Counted from the stretch's first letter, positions 45,747 through 57,341 are shown. The stretch: DNA of 64,000 nt from Norana najaformis (GCA_964023275.1 OZ029914.1:12258341-12322340), one strand, 5' to 3'. Notes: generated by a model not told the origin, from the sequence alone. Program-made: numbers and translations.

Positions 45747-48132
45747 CACTGGATCACACGAAAACTTTTTTCGCCTGCTACTAGGCATATGTTATGTGTA
45801 CTACACTAAATCGAATCTGCTGATTCCAAATCTGAAGTCAGATTTTGTGTAGCACGTCAGGATCTTAAGATATGCAGCATACATGCTAATAATTATGCAA
45901 ACTCTTTACAGAACTAGTATTTCCTTATAACTGTGTAATTATGCAAACTCAGAGTATTCATAACAAGAAACAAAATGTTATTCTTTTATAACTTGAAATT
46001 AAAATATGTTTTAAAATGTAATATAAATATATGTATGTTACTCAGATGAAAGCATACATTTCGAAATTTTGTCTCTAGCTTAACTCTATACGAGTTCAAA
46101 AGTGCTTTAGACACTTGCTCGTGCGCTTGTGAGTGGCCTCTGTTGCCCGCTGCAGAAACCAGCAGTAATCGCCCATCATGTTGGAATTGCAGTGGCCCTG
46201 ATATCTTGCTTCAAAGGTGGAGATGTCTTGATGGAATCTCTCTCCATGCTCATCGCTTACATCACCCAAGTTTGGTGGGAAAAAATCCAGATGGGAATAT
46301 AAGAAATGTATTTTTAGTGACATCCGGCAGCCGAGTTGCTTATATGCTGTTAGCATGTTGCTAACGAGTTCAGCATAGTTGTCAGCTCGGTGATTCCCAA
46401 GGAAGTTTTGCACCACCAACGTACATGCATCCCAAGCGGCAAATTCCAGTGGGTTGAGCTTGGTTCTAAATACAGTATCACGCATTAGTTCGCGGATTTC
46501 TGGCCCAATAAAAATTCCAGCCTTCAGCTTAGCATCAGTTTTGACGGCTCCAAATTTATCTCTCAGATACTGGAAGCCTTGTTCAGTACGATCCATTGCC
46601 ACTACGAAATTCCTCATGAGGCCCAGTTTAATGTGAAGTGGTGGTAAGTACACTTTCAATGGATCAACCAATGGTTCGTGTTGCACGTTGTGCCGACCAA
46701 CAATGTGCTCAGATCTAGGAGGCCACAGTTTCACTTTGTAATGGTTGCTGTCATCACGACTGTTCCACAAGCACAAAAAGCACATATAAATGCTACCACT
46801 TTGAGGTCCGCACAGATGTTCCATTTGTGGTCTGAGTAGTTGATCAATTTCAAAATGAGTTTCATTGAATCATATGTCTCTTTGAGGCCTACAGCGTGGG
46901 CTATAGGAACAGACGGCTTTTCGTTACCATTGTGCACCAACACAGCTTTCAAGCTCGCTTGAAAGCTGGAATCTATGAACAGTCTCCACTGATCAGGAAC
47001 GTATTCGCAACCTAAATTCAGCATGAGACCGTTCACGTCAGTACAGAAACAGATATCATTTTCCAGTGGCTGTAACATGTAGCTAACTGTCTGTGACGAT
47101 AACGGAAGTGTGATGTTGTGGTACCTTTTGAAGCAAGTTCCACTCTCCTAGTCTGGAGGCTAACAGTTCAGATTTCTCCTTTGACAAAGATAGGTCCCTC
47201 ACCAGATCATCTAGCTCACCTTGCCTTATCAAATGCGGCCTACCCTTTTCCAAATCTTGATCACTGGATTCATAAACAGTAACGTCATCTTCTGTATTAC
47301 CATCAGAACTGTCCGTTTCATCAGCACCCGCAGCAGGCGGAAATGGTACTGGATTCTCTTCATCATGCGGCACTGGCTTTAGAGCGGACTCGCAATCAGG
47401 ATAAACGATTTTAGACTTATTTTTTTTGAAAATCCAGCAACTTTAGTAATGCAGAAATAACAGTCTGCATGATGATTTCTTGGCTCGCGCCACACCATAG
47501 GCACAGCAAACGGCATTGAATTCCTTTTGCCATTCAGCCACTGTGTAAGCCCAGAGTAGCACACGGTGCAGCAGACATGAGGTGCCCAACTTTTATCCTC
47601 GTCTCCGATTTGACATCCAAAATAATACTTGTAAGCAATCATCACTCTCTTAGTTAACTTCTTGCGCTGGTCACAAAGAGTATATTTACCACAAACATAG
47701 CAAAAATTGTCTGGATGGTTAACACAGCCTCGCCTATTCATTTCAAAATTAAATCTCACACACTAGCTACAGCTATATGAGAAAACGTCACCTTCGTTCT
47801 ACGCAATCTCGCCTTATATACTGGTATTGATGCTGATGTCAGCTCGCTGACATGCCCAATCATGTCTAGCGGCTGCTGCAGGCTTGCTGTTAGGAATATT
47901 TCAGGCGACACTTGCAGGCATGCACGTATCACTGGCAGCAATCGTGGAGACACATACAACAGAATGTACAGACATAACCGAAAAAGAGTCCTTACGTCAT
48001 TACTTGAATGCATGCATAACTTAAAATCTAGACGTGCTGGGCAGATTCTGACTTCATATTTGGAATCAGCACATTTGAATCAATATAAAGCACATGCATT
48101 ACTTTCAGTAGCAAAATCGTTGTGATCCAGTG
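45747..48132 (-). mobile_element. DNA transposon, CACTG-ended, copy 2
   Basis: Nearly identical to copy 1 (48-2457) from end to end, with the same 12-bp inverted ends CACTGGATCACA. Here the flanks do not match: TTA on the left, TAA on the right. The right flank is RTE LINE sequence cut inside a codon run, while the left flank is unrelated AT-rich DNA. The element or its surroundings were rearranged after insertion. Confidence 0.85.
46096..47759 (-). pseudogene. Broken transposase-like gene of CACTG element, copy 2
   Basis: Same architecture as copy 1. The C-terminal core (46824-46096) is one long open frame of 242 codons here and retains the HGERFHQD segment that copy 1 lost. Breaks: an internal deletion of about 35 bp near 46785 that removes part of the CADLK-to-CFLCLW region, an altered join near 47080, a one-base loss near 47126, and the same N-terminal frame change near 47415 as in copy 1. 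Each copy is intact where the other is damaged except for that shared N-terminal shift. Confidence 0.75.
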
Positions 48133-48800
48133 TAATCTTTCTATAGCATTTTCTCTTGAAGGTCAGTATCCTTGTTTCAACATCTTTCGTTATTACCCAA
48201 GCCTCACATCCATATAACATGCTACTGAAAACATGTTTTCAGAACGCTTAGTGTTGTATCCAGCTCTATGGCTTTGCTATTCCAGATCTTATTCGTAGCT
48301 TTCAATGTTGCTGTCGCCTTTGCGATTCTGACTAGTACTTCTGTCCTACTGTCCAAGTCATACGTCTTGTTACATTCAAGGTATGTAAATTTTTCAACAT
48401 TTTCCAACTGAGTGCTTTCCGCGGCCATCTTCTTTGTTAAATTATTTTTCCCAAATGTCATTGTTTTTTATTTTTGTCAGAATTCATGGTAAGGCCATAT
48501 CTCTTTCCTCTTTCGTTCAGCGTTTGCACTGTGTGCTCCAGTCGTTGTTCGTCTTCTCCAAATGAGGTCAATATCGTCAACAAAGCAAAGATTATTGATC
48601 CTTATGCCGCTGACCGATACTCCATCATTCTCCTTAATCCTGTCCAGTGCTCTTCCTAGATGTGTGATGAAAACACTCGGTGATATAGGATCACCCTGTC
48701 TTGTACTTCTGTTAGTGTCAAACCAAACTCCAGTTTCACCACACACTCTGACCGCTGCCTTTGCATTGCTGTTGATTTCCTTCAGTAGACGAGTCAATTA
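48133..48800 (-). pseudogene. RTE-type LINE reverse-transcriptase fragment
   Basis: The minus strand shows TRQGDPISPSVFITHLGRAL, a CFVDDIDLIW catalytic segment (ADD changed to VDD) and FTYLECNKTYDLDSRTEV, then KATNKIWNSKAI and MLYGCEAWVIT-like sequence up to the transposon end. A related copy is at 55500-56090. It is joined abruptly at 48800 to a plus-strand LINE. Confidence 0.82.
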
Positions 48801-48802
48801 GT

Positions 48803-49515
48803 CCATGCAAAACTTGACTACTGCAATTCACTTTCCTCAATATTGACACAACCCAGATTAACCACCTTCAAGCTATCCAGAATGCTCTCGCTCGTGCTGT
48901 CACCAAACCCCCCAAACACCGTCACATCACCCCTGTTCTCTAATCACTGCACTGGCTTAAAATACCAGAACGAATCGAGTACAAAGTCCTATCACTTACC
49001 TACAACACACTTCAATCTTCCCAACCCTCCTACCTTCGTCAGTTATTTACAATACAACCGCTTCGCTCAACCCGCTCTTCTTCTGCCCTAACACTTCTCC
49101 GCCCTCCCGTCACCTCATCCTTAAAATTTGGTAATCGCTCCATAGCCATATCTGCCCCACCACTCTGGAATAAACCCACCCGGAACTGCGACAGTTTTTT
49201 GACCCATCATACAAGATCACCGATGCTCCACCGCTTGCAATTCCTGCTTCAGCCTTTCACTAAAAACTGAAAACATTCCTCTTCCACAGATCCTATCCTG
49301 ACACCCCCTCTTCCTCTTGTCTCTCTCTCCTCTCCAACCCCAAACATCACCCACCGTAGCTGCCACGCTGTCTCTCTGCCTGACTTTTGGATCTTGACCC
49401 GGAACCGAACCTTTTTGCCTATCGATTTTGTTTTGACTGAGCGCCTATGAATAAGCTGGTCTCCGCGACGCGGCTTTCATTGGGCGCTGTAGAAATCTTG
49501 GAATTACGATTACGA
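48803..49515 (+). mobile_element. CR1/L2-type LINE 3' part with (GATTAC)n tail
   Basis: Reads DYCNSLFLNI, a QAIQNALARAVTK segment, LHWLKIPERIEYKVLSLTY, SSALTLLRPP and PPLWNKP across one stop. The 3' region has GCGCTGTAGAAATCTTGG then ATTACGATTACGATTAC (to 49518). It is the best preserved member of the tail family at 24105, 27235 and 35440. Confidence 0.82.
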
Positions 49516-49518
49516 TTA

Positions 49519-50450
49519 CTGAAGACTAGCCAGTTAGGGCAGATGCCAGAGCGCAGTCTGACTACATTAATTAAACATAAGCAGGATGGAAGCCTATATT
49601 GGCGCTCTACCTGTAGCGGAAGCCTAACAAGCTGGAAGTACTGTGACGGATACACTACTAATACAACGGCTGCTATCCAATGGGAGAGAGGCTTGCTCCT
49701 AACGGCAGTTATCACGTAGCGAGTGCCAAGCTGAGCATATTAGCCGGGCTTATGCGCAACAGCCGGTCACATATACTAGATCAGAATGGCTTGTCGAAGC
49801 ATGGACTGCAAGGGAGAGTATATGGTAATCTTGTGAAACCAAAGAAATGCGCAGCAAACTATTACGGCGTCCTGTCTGAAAATAGATGCCAAGCGTGAGA
49901 CATCTAGAGAAGTTCTGAGTACTTAGACTGCAAATCGGACGAAAGAGCTCTTCCAGTAGAAAGCGGCACTCCCGCAAGGCATGCCTCTACACAAGTGATG
50001 GCAATGAGGCGATCAAGAGGAAAAGGGAAGTCTATATTATGGGTATGTGATATTCCTGCGAACTTACTACAGTTCAGTGGTAAGCTAATTTATTTTGCCT
50101 CCTTCATGATGGCATCAACATCAGAAGCGACTAAATTATTCTTTGCCCGAGGTACATAAGATAAAGGTTCACGGGCCGTATGGACGACGACCGCGTAACT
50201 GTTAGCTCCAGACTAACTTGGGCTTAAGCTCGACTAGTGACGAAAATTGCCCACTATATCTGGACTAACACTAGTCCACTTCGCAATAAATAAAATGTTT
50301 AGGTTTGGATAAACCTCGTCAAGTTCTAGAAAGAGTGCCGCGAAAGGCGAAAGCATTAAAGTGTTGGATCAAGACTATCCCCAGATATTACACAACCCAA
50401 AAGCCCTTATCTTAAGTTCGGATGGATATGTAGATCTGGCAGAAAAATTA
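49519..50450. other. Unassigned DNA
   Basis: Less AT-rich between 49520 and 50000, with short overlapping frames on both strands, none recognised. GCAGATGCCAGAGCGCA near 49540 is shared with 45045. Confidence 0.35.
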
Positions 50451-50454
50451 TAAT

Positions 50455-50710
50455 TTATTCGCTAATAATAATAATTACTACATTAATATAGACCTATATA
50501 TAATGCAATGTAGTGTAGTGTAGTAATGTAATATAATAAAATGTAATATAATATAATATAATTAAAATATAATATACATAAAATATTGTATGAAATGTAT
50601 AATAAAAATAATTATTATTGCATTAAAAGTCAATAATAAATATAAAATAGTATTAATAGAACTAGTGGTAGTCATTATAGTTATAATTATAATAATGATA
50701 TTGAGAATAA
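50455..50710. repeat. Very AT-rich tract with ATAATA/TAATATAA runs
   Basis: Almost entirely A/T with TAGTGTAGTGTAGTAATG and repeated AATATAATAT units. No gene. Confidence 0.75.
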
Positions 50711-51054
50711 TCATGTTATTATTATCAGGGTATTGTTGCTGTTGTTATTGCTGATAAATAGCAAAATGTATTTTACACAAGGTATCATCCGATGGCCAAC
50801 CTAAAGAGTGAGGTGTATAACTAAAAGGTCAGTCTACTGCCTACTGGGCACAGAAAAGCAGCCTATGATATATAAGCCAGGGGAAAGAACCCAGTCTTAA
50901 GCTGAAACTGAAATGGCTTAAGAGACTGAGCAGAAAGAGCAGAGCTGAAGAGTTTCAAATTCTAGGTTCAGCCATCGTTCACCAAGAATAATTCTACATT
51001 TAGGTTTCACCAGAGTAAGGAAGTTACTTGATCTAATTATTAGTTATTAATAGT

Positions 51055-51129
51055 TGGGGAGCGCGTTATTCCAGTGGTTCGCATGGTGGCCTTTCAACCG
51101 AGAAGTCGGCAGGTTCAAATTCCTGCCAA
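51055..51129 (+). other. tRNA-like sequence (tRNA pseudogene or SINE head)
   Basis: Has an A-box-like TTATTCCAGTGG and a B-box-like GGTTCAAATTCC within a good T-arm (GGCAGG/CCTGCC). The acceptor stem does not pair, so this is probably a tRNA-derived SINE head rather than a working tRNA. It is absent at the matching edge upstream of gene 1. Confidence 0.4.
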
Positions 51130-51134
51130 GGTAG

Positions 51135-51560
51135 AACTGCCTTTTAAAGTGCCTTACAAATCGCTGCACACATGACTCAGCTAACTGGTATGGGCAAGGG
51201 CGTTTTAAGACAGTACTGTTTGAAAATGTATCCTGCACAAAGTCAAATGCAACAGTACGAATGTGTAATGACAAACTGTTCCAAATGGAAGTTCCAACAC
51301 ACGAGAAAGCAGTATATATGCATAAATTGAGGTGTGGATGCGCGGCACCAGATTATCCACACGGGTAGCACATCGTAACGATTGCCGAACCGAGACGTGA
51401 AAACGGAGCTTCCTGATGTATGCTGATGCAGTGCCAACAAGTGAAACATTTGATACGCACAACAACAGGAAGCCATTGTAATGTTTCTTGCTTGCATTCT
51501 AATATACGTCAATATTTCGGCTGGTTGGCTGCGACTCTGGAGGCGCATTTCAGGACGGAC
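51135..51560 (-). pseudogene. LINE 3' coding remnant, upstream of gene 2
   Basis: Orthologous to 6070-6540 and in the same minus orientation; fragments such as LLALHQHTSGSSVF are still readable. Marks the shared upstream edge of the duplicated segment. Confidence 0.65.
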
Positions 51561-51920
51561 TGGAGCTGGAGGAATAAGATCTTGGGCATACCTGCAAATA
51601 TTAAATTACATTAATTAGGTGAGTCAGTATGAAAGAGTGAATGAGGTACAATTGCAGCTCTGAATGACAGATGGCGCAATATGGTTCATATGACCTGCAA
51701 AGAAAGTTCTTGTGATCAGCCATCGATAAATCTTCACCAGAAGCCAATCTTGGTCGCGGACTAAGAGCTGCTGATTCCAAAAAGAAGATCGCGACTTTAC
51801 CAAATATTTATCCGAAGACGGCAGTCGAGTAGGTTTTGCCGAAAGGCCTCACCCCTTCACTACATAGGCAAGTATGCATCAATGTAATATTATGAAATTT
51901 GTACTATCTGTCTTGATATT

Positions 51921-51927
51921 TATATAG
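51921..51927 (+). promoter_or_regulatory. Possible TATA box of gene 2
   Basis: TATATAG about 95 bases before the start codon, aligned with a weaker TATTTATAG before gene 1. A position-based guess. Confidence 0.25.
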
Positions 51928-52021
51928 CACCCTACAAGGCTATTCGGAAAAGTTGAAATGAATTACATCGAATATTCTGTAGTTTCCATCACCCAACTGA
52001 GTCTCGATACTGCTTTCAACG

Positions 52022-52085
52022 ATGGAGCATGCCTTGATATTTCTAGCTGTCGGCCACCTACTACTGAACGTCTTTCATCAATTTG
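52022..52085 (+). CDS. Gene 2 exon 1: signal peptide
   Basis: ATG at 52022 starts MEHALIFLAVGHLLLNVF. Donor G|GTAAGT, phase 1. Aligned to 7151-7211 with one extra codon. Confidence 0.82.
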
Positions 52086-52426
52086 GTAAGTCTCTAGCTT
52101 TTACTGACTTATGATAACAATTTTAAGTTCGTCTCAGCATACTTGTTTTTATACTATGTAATGCTTTTTAAATTCTTAATAATTAACCGCTATCCATAGA
52201 ACAGTGACCAGTATGAACCGGGTTTATATCATAGGCCTATCTGAAACACATAGACATGGACAACTAAACCTGATGTTTGGATCAAAAACATCAAATCACA
52301 TGACAAAACAGAAAGCCACGATCATTCAGTGTGTGTGAGATTTTTATTTCATAGAAAAAGGATGTGATAGTTATGAAGAATTACATGAAATAAAAAATCA
52401 AATTATGCTTAATTCTGGAATTTCAG

Positions 52427-52729
52427 ATGCAGAATTAAATGTGATTCCTCGCGACACTGAAGTGATGGTTAATGATTCGACTTATATGAACTGTTCAACG
52501 ACCTCCCCTCAAGCGGAAAAAATCCTATGGCGTCATGGCAACAATTATGTTTTCACCGGAAGAGATATTCTACAACCGTATGATGTCAGGTTTTCGGTTG
52601 AAGTTAATTCATCTACAGGAACAAGCAATTTGGTTATTAGATCAGTCCAACCTTCAGATGCGGGACGATATGAATGCTTAGAGGATGAAGGATTTGGAGA
52701 ACAAAGTTCGGCTCAGCTAATAGTGTTAG
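52427..52729 (+). CDS. Gene 2 exon 2: Ig-like domain 1
   Basis: This is a 303-nt exon, acceptor TTTCAG, donor GTATGT, phase 1. Core residues: Cys in TYMNC, Trp in ILWRHG, SDAGRYEC. Compared with gene 1 it has changes such as E to Q in two places, Q to R before YEC, and a different SPQAE loop, so it is the most variable of the three domains. Confidence 0.9.
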
Positions 52730-53271
52730 GTATGTTTACATTTTACCTCTTCTCAATTTTTGAAAGTATTGTCTGCTAAGACCCGACATCAGAACTCTCC
52801 CAGACGTAAACTGTGTCCAGTCAGAACACCATCAAAGCTGCCTGCCGCCCGATAGTTTTGCCTAACTATTTGAGAAGGCCCTAGTAGGCTAGTTATAGAT
52901 TCCAAGTACAGTTATTAATAACTTCTTGATGTGTATGGACATGGCAGCCTTCCAACAGACAAACCAAATTATTCGGCTAATCATGCCAAGACTGTTAAAA
53001 TCTCGCATTACTTATATTGTGTTTATAAAGCATGCCGACGAAAGCCTTGAGACCATATTAAATAACCAGATAAACAACATGGGCAAAGTGATTCCTTTTA
53101 AATACTTTTCAGAGTATTGCTTTACTTGCAAAATTGAAATTGAACTTGTTCAGATCAGTAGATTTCTGGAAATTTATCAATACCAAAATATTCTTCTCTG
53201 TATTATGTCGAGTAATTTTAGTTGGATAGTCGGAGGAATTCCTTAAGATGATAGAAATCTAATGTGTTTAG

Positions 53272-53595
53272 ACGACGATCCAGTCTGCAAATCTAATATG
53301 CATTCAAAAGGAGTCATTGGACCAAACACTTGCGGCATAGAACCAGACCAAATCAAACTTTCATGTGGCATAACATACCACGGCAACATTTTTCCAATTC
53401 TTCAATGGAGAGCGAGCGGTGGCAATCAGTCGATTACAGAAGGACTGGTCAACTTTACCACCAATAAGAATTATGTCACCTACACACTAACCATGAAAAG
53501 TACACTTGATCTAGATAACTCTTCGTTTATTTGCGAGACGACGAGAGCTTCCAACAGAAACTACAGTTGTTTATCTGATGTGATCAAAATTTTAT
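53272..53595 (+). CDS. Gene 2 exon 3: Ig-like domain 2
   Basis: 324 nt, acceptor TGTTTAG, donor GTGAGT, phase 1. Core Cys in KLSCGI, Trp in ILQWRA, Cys in SSFICET. Sequons NFT, NSS and NYS retained; the NIT of gene 1 is lost (KST here). Confidence 0.9.
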
Positions 53596-54062
53596 GTGAG
53601 TACACAGTTTCATCTGTAGTGAAACAGAGGCATGGCTTCATTAATGATAAAGTATTAGTTTATTACTTTATTGTTTTACTGTTGCTTACCTTAGGTAGAA
53701 ATGATCCTTCGGGAATAAAATATGAGGTTAGGATTAGACACCTATATTGACAAAATTTAATTTGTAATTTTTCTCATTTTTATATGATTAACTTGTACGC
53801 CTTTAGAAGTTAGGCTGTTCAAACTTTCAATACTAAAACGGACCTTTTCCAAAAATGAGGATAGCGATAGACGAAGACCCGCAATCGGTGGAATACAGAC
53901 CAAGTTTGCTACCGAACAGACCGAAGTGTCTCGCCCATTAGACCATTGCCTTAAATTCACGTAAGAGTTACTTTTCAGTTGTATTATTTCTGTAGCATCA
54001 ATGTTCATGCACATGTATGAAGTGGTTTGATGCTTCAACGCTTTGGTATTTGATTCAATCAG

Positions 54063-54308
54063 ATGTCTTCAGCAGCAATGTCACAATTAACATGACAACG
54101 AATGACGAAGTCACTTGCTTTGCGAACACCAGCCAATCGTGTAGCTACAAATGGAAATGGTTCAGTGGCGATGATTCGATCACAGTGTCTGACAATCAGA
54201 CTTTGAAACCAAATAGAGCTGGACGGCATCGGTGCGAAGCTACATGTTCTATAGGGAACATATCATGTACAGTGAAGCCGCTGTATGCTGAGATTTATTC
54301 TACTTTAA
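54063..54308 (+). CDS. Gene 2 exon 4: Ig-like domain 3
   Basis: 246 nt, acceptor CAATCAG, donor A|GTAAG, phase 1. Core Cys in EVTCFA, Trp in YKWKWF, Cys in RHRCEATC; extra Cys conserved with gene 1 except for the QSCG to QSCS context. Confidence 0.88.
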
Positions 54309-54708
54309 GTAAGAGTATTTCATTTTCATCGCGGAATCTAGTTTTGAATTGCGATGGTCACCACAATTTCTTATCTTCCATGTTTTGGGGATTGCTTGTC
54401 ATAAATTGCACTCATTTCTTGCATTTACTTGAATTACAGGTGGCTTGGTATTCAAAATTCTTGCACTAAAATTTATGGTTTTATTTACTGCTAACTTTCT
54501 ATTCCCAAACTATGCATCTAAAATCGGCTCCTTTGGTATCCAATTATCTTTTTCAGGATCAACGGAAGATTTTTACGGATGGAATTTCTTTAGCAGTCGC
54601 TGTCGCCTGAAAATGGAAAAATCAGTTAATAAATATTTTTAATCACTAACTCAATTTATGAGTGACAACACTGTTTTCTTTATATAATGGAGCAAATTTT
54701 TATTTCAG

Positions 54709-54804
54709 TTACGACTGGACAAAATCTGTTGCCTCTGTTGGCCTTGATTGCTCTACCGGTGATTGTGTCAATGGTTGTGGCCATGTATTACAGGAGGAAA
54801 AGTG
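54709..54804 (+). CDS. Gene 2 exon 5: stalk and transmembrane helix
   Basis: 96 nt, acceptor TATTTCAG, donor G|GTATGT, phase 1. Short stalk (ITTGQN), helix LLPLLALIALPVIVSMVVAM, then YYRRKS. Relative to gene 1, 30 bp are missing from the stalk and the two membrane-proximal Cys are replaced by Tyr and Arg. Confidence 0.88.
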
Positions 54805-54879
54805 GTATGTAGAAGACTAAATACTTAGTTTTTAAACTCGGATAATGCTTTTAGTATTTCTCATAACACAACAACCATA

Positions 54880-55165
54880 AACAAGACAGGTACCAATCTT
54901 AGCACCTTGGCCACATTCTCTTATTACCTTTTTGGATATGTCTGTGACTCTCCTTGCATCTATGTGTGTTGTGCTTATGTTGCTGTACTGAAGGCAACGG
55001 AAGTTGGTATGGAGAGGAAGAAAGTTCGGTAGCACAATACAGATAGTTAGTGAATGAGGAACTCAACTACTATGCACCTAAGGTTAAATGCCGAACACAC
55101 TGTTGACACAGTCCAGTTTTAAAGTGGCCAGGGCGATTAGCTTACAAGCGTTATCGCTGCCACAG
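54880..55165. repeat. Intron block, duplicated at 57840-58090
   Basis: Shared landmarks: CCACTTTG/CCACATTC, GTACTGAAGGCA(A/G)CG, AAGTTGGTA and CATACGATTGTT-like sequence. The two blocks lie about 2.95 kb apart in the same intron of gene 2. Confidence 0.55.
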
Positions 55166-55186
55166 GCGAGTTGGCTTAGTTGATTT

Positions 55187-55219
<33 letters not shown>
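55187..55219. repeat. (CAT)n microsatellite
   Basis: Eleven uninterrupted CAT triplets, just at the 3' end of the minus-strand LINE that follows, so probably grown from its tail. Confidence 0.9.
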
Positions 55220-55220
<1 letters not shown>

Positions 55221-56095
55221 CAAACCATGGGCTCAACGCCCGAAGATGTCTGTTGCCATTCTCACTATGTTCCTTCACTGTTGTTGATTATGTCGTCTGC
55301 CCATTGTTTATGGGGTCGTCCTCTCTTGTTTGGTCCATCCATCATTCCGAACACTAATGTCTTGATCTTCCTATCGTTACTCCTTCTGCATATGTTACCA
55401 AATAATCCCAATTTTCCTCTGAATTATCTCTTGCATCAAGTTCTCGTTCAGATGTATCCGTCTGCATGTGTCTGCATTGCTAACTTTTAATGTCCATCCT
55501 ATTTTCATAATATTCCTATCTTATTTTCTCTCGAAGGCCAGTATCCTTCTTTCAACGTCTTTCGTTATTACCCAAGCCTCACATCCATATAACATGTTAC
55601 TGAAAACCTATGTTTTCAGCACGCTCAGTTTTGTCTCCAGCTTTAAGGCTTTGCTTTTCGAGACCTTATCTCGAGCTTTCAGTGATGCTGTCGCCTTTGT
55701 AATTCTGACTAGTACTTCTTTCGTACTGTCCAAGTCCTACGTCATACTACTTCCAAGGTATGCAAATTTTTCAACATTTTTCAACTGTATGCTATCCACG
55801 ACCATCTCTTTGTTAAATTCTTTTTGCCAAATGTCATTGTTTTTGTTTTGTTAGAATTCATGTTAAGGTCATATCTCTTTCCTCCTTCGTTCAGCGTTTG
55901 TACCATGTGCTCCAATCGTTGTTCGTCTTCTCCAAATGAGGTCAATATCGTCAGCAAAGCAAAGATTATTGATCCTTATGTCACTTACCGATACTCCGTC
56001 GTTTTCCTTGGTCTTTTCCAGAGCTCTTTCTAGGTGCGTGATGAAAACGCTTGGTTATATTGGATCACCCTGTCTTGTACCTCTGCTCTGTCATA
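55220..56095 (-). pseudogene. RTE-type LINE fragment in gene 2 intron
   Basis: The minus strand has the same motifs as 48133-48800, including TRQGDPI-like sequence near 56070, the catalytic region near 55955 (ADDIDL-type) and KRRILAFERK-like sequence near 55540. It continues to the usual RTE tail with the phrase encoding RNSHRTSSGVEPMV-like residues just before the CAT repeat. Broken. Confidence 0.75.
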
Positions 56096-56589
56096 CCAGA
56101 TCAGTCTTTCGAGTAGGCTATCATCCATCATGCAGACGTGACACACTCTCATACGATTCATTAAGCCCATGTTCTGTAGTCTAGCGATTAATCTTATACC
56201 CTGGCCTGCCTACAGAACTATGCTACAGTATCTACGACCTTTGTACAAAAATATACCACTACAACAAACTGCACTAAACTACTCCTCACTAACTGAGTAG
56301 GTAAGTGTAACGATCCTCTCTTTAATTCGCGTTTGTATTTGTTAAGTTAAGCTGAGGACAGCTTACTTAGCTACTGAGTTAGTGTACAGTAGCTTAGTGT
56401 AGTGTGTTGGTAGTAGTAGATTTGTACATAGAAGCTGTAGTTAGGATAGTTCGGTAGGCAGGCCAACATATTGAGCGATAGCTAGAGTATAGAACACGGC
56501 TAACTTAAGTAGAAAATGGGCTTAATAAATTGTATGGGACTGTGCCATGTCAGCACGTCGGATTATAAACTACATGACGATTTTACAAA

Positions 56590-57010
56590 AGAACTAACCT
56601 GATATGACAGAGCAGATTTGAAAATTAAACATTTGCTGATATCGCGAGCAGACGGTTGGCTATGGTCATGCGCAGTCAGAAAGGACGGTTATAAGAAGAG
56701 GTTTCTTGAGTCAGTCAGTGAGATACGTTCGTTGGTGCATGTTGGTATAGACGTGGAAAAACATCTTCGAAAACCTCCATCGCATCGTCACATGGTCGTT
56801 GTGGCGTGTTTGAGGTCGAAAGTTCTTGAACTTCGATCGTCATTCTTGTCAGAAGTGTCCAAAGGTGTTGGAACTTCGAACGGAACTGGGATTTACCTTT
56901 GTTCGGAAGCGGCGATAGTCGTATCGAACCAAGTTGTATCGAAGGACTTTTCGTTCGATAAAGTTAAGCGAACTGCAACACGAGATTGCGCTTTGACGAG
57001 AGAGTAAACG
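56590..57010 (+). CDS. Unassigned open frame in gene 2 intron
   Basis: A plus-strand frame of about 135 codons without an ATG at its head (opens after a stop at about 56601), containing ISRADGWLWSCAVRK and HMVVVACLRSK. Base and codon use are more GC- and CG-rich than the intron around it. A second short ATG frame, MAKIHRLLTDACSRR, starts at 57091 and stops near 57260. I do not recognise either. The absence from gene 1 suggests an inserted element. Confidence 0.3.
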
Positions 57011-57341
57011 GATACCTCGTTTGTTTAGTAGTTCAGTGGTTGGAGTGAACTGGAATTACTTCGAACTTTCGTGAAATAAAGTCAGAAAAAAATGGCGAAA
57101 ATCCATCGTCTGCTTACGGATGCCTGTTCTCGACGTTTGTCTAGAGATAAACTTTGGCAAATAGCACTTCTCCGAGAACGATACCTCGAGATTTACGATC
57201 CTTCACATGGACTGAGGCCTGGAAATTCAAGAACTCATCGGCGGGAGGGAAGAAATTAATTTACCTCTTTAATTAACTTAGCTAGATAGTAGTTGACCTG
57301 CAAAACTCGTAGGACTAGGTAGTTGTAAAGTGCTTCTTCAT

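Noticed and set aside
51055..51129. Functional tRNA gene
   Set aside because: Good T-arm and box-like elements, but the acceptor stem does not pair; kept only as a tRNA-like relic.
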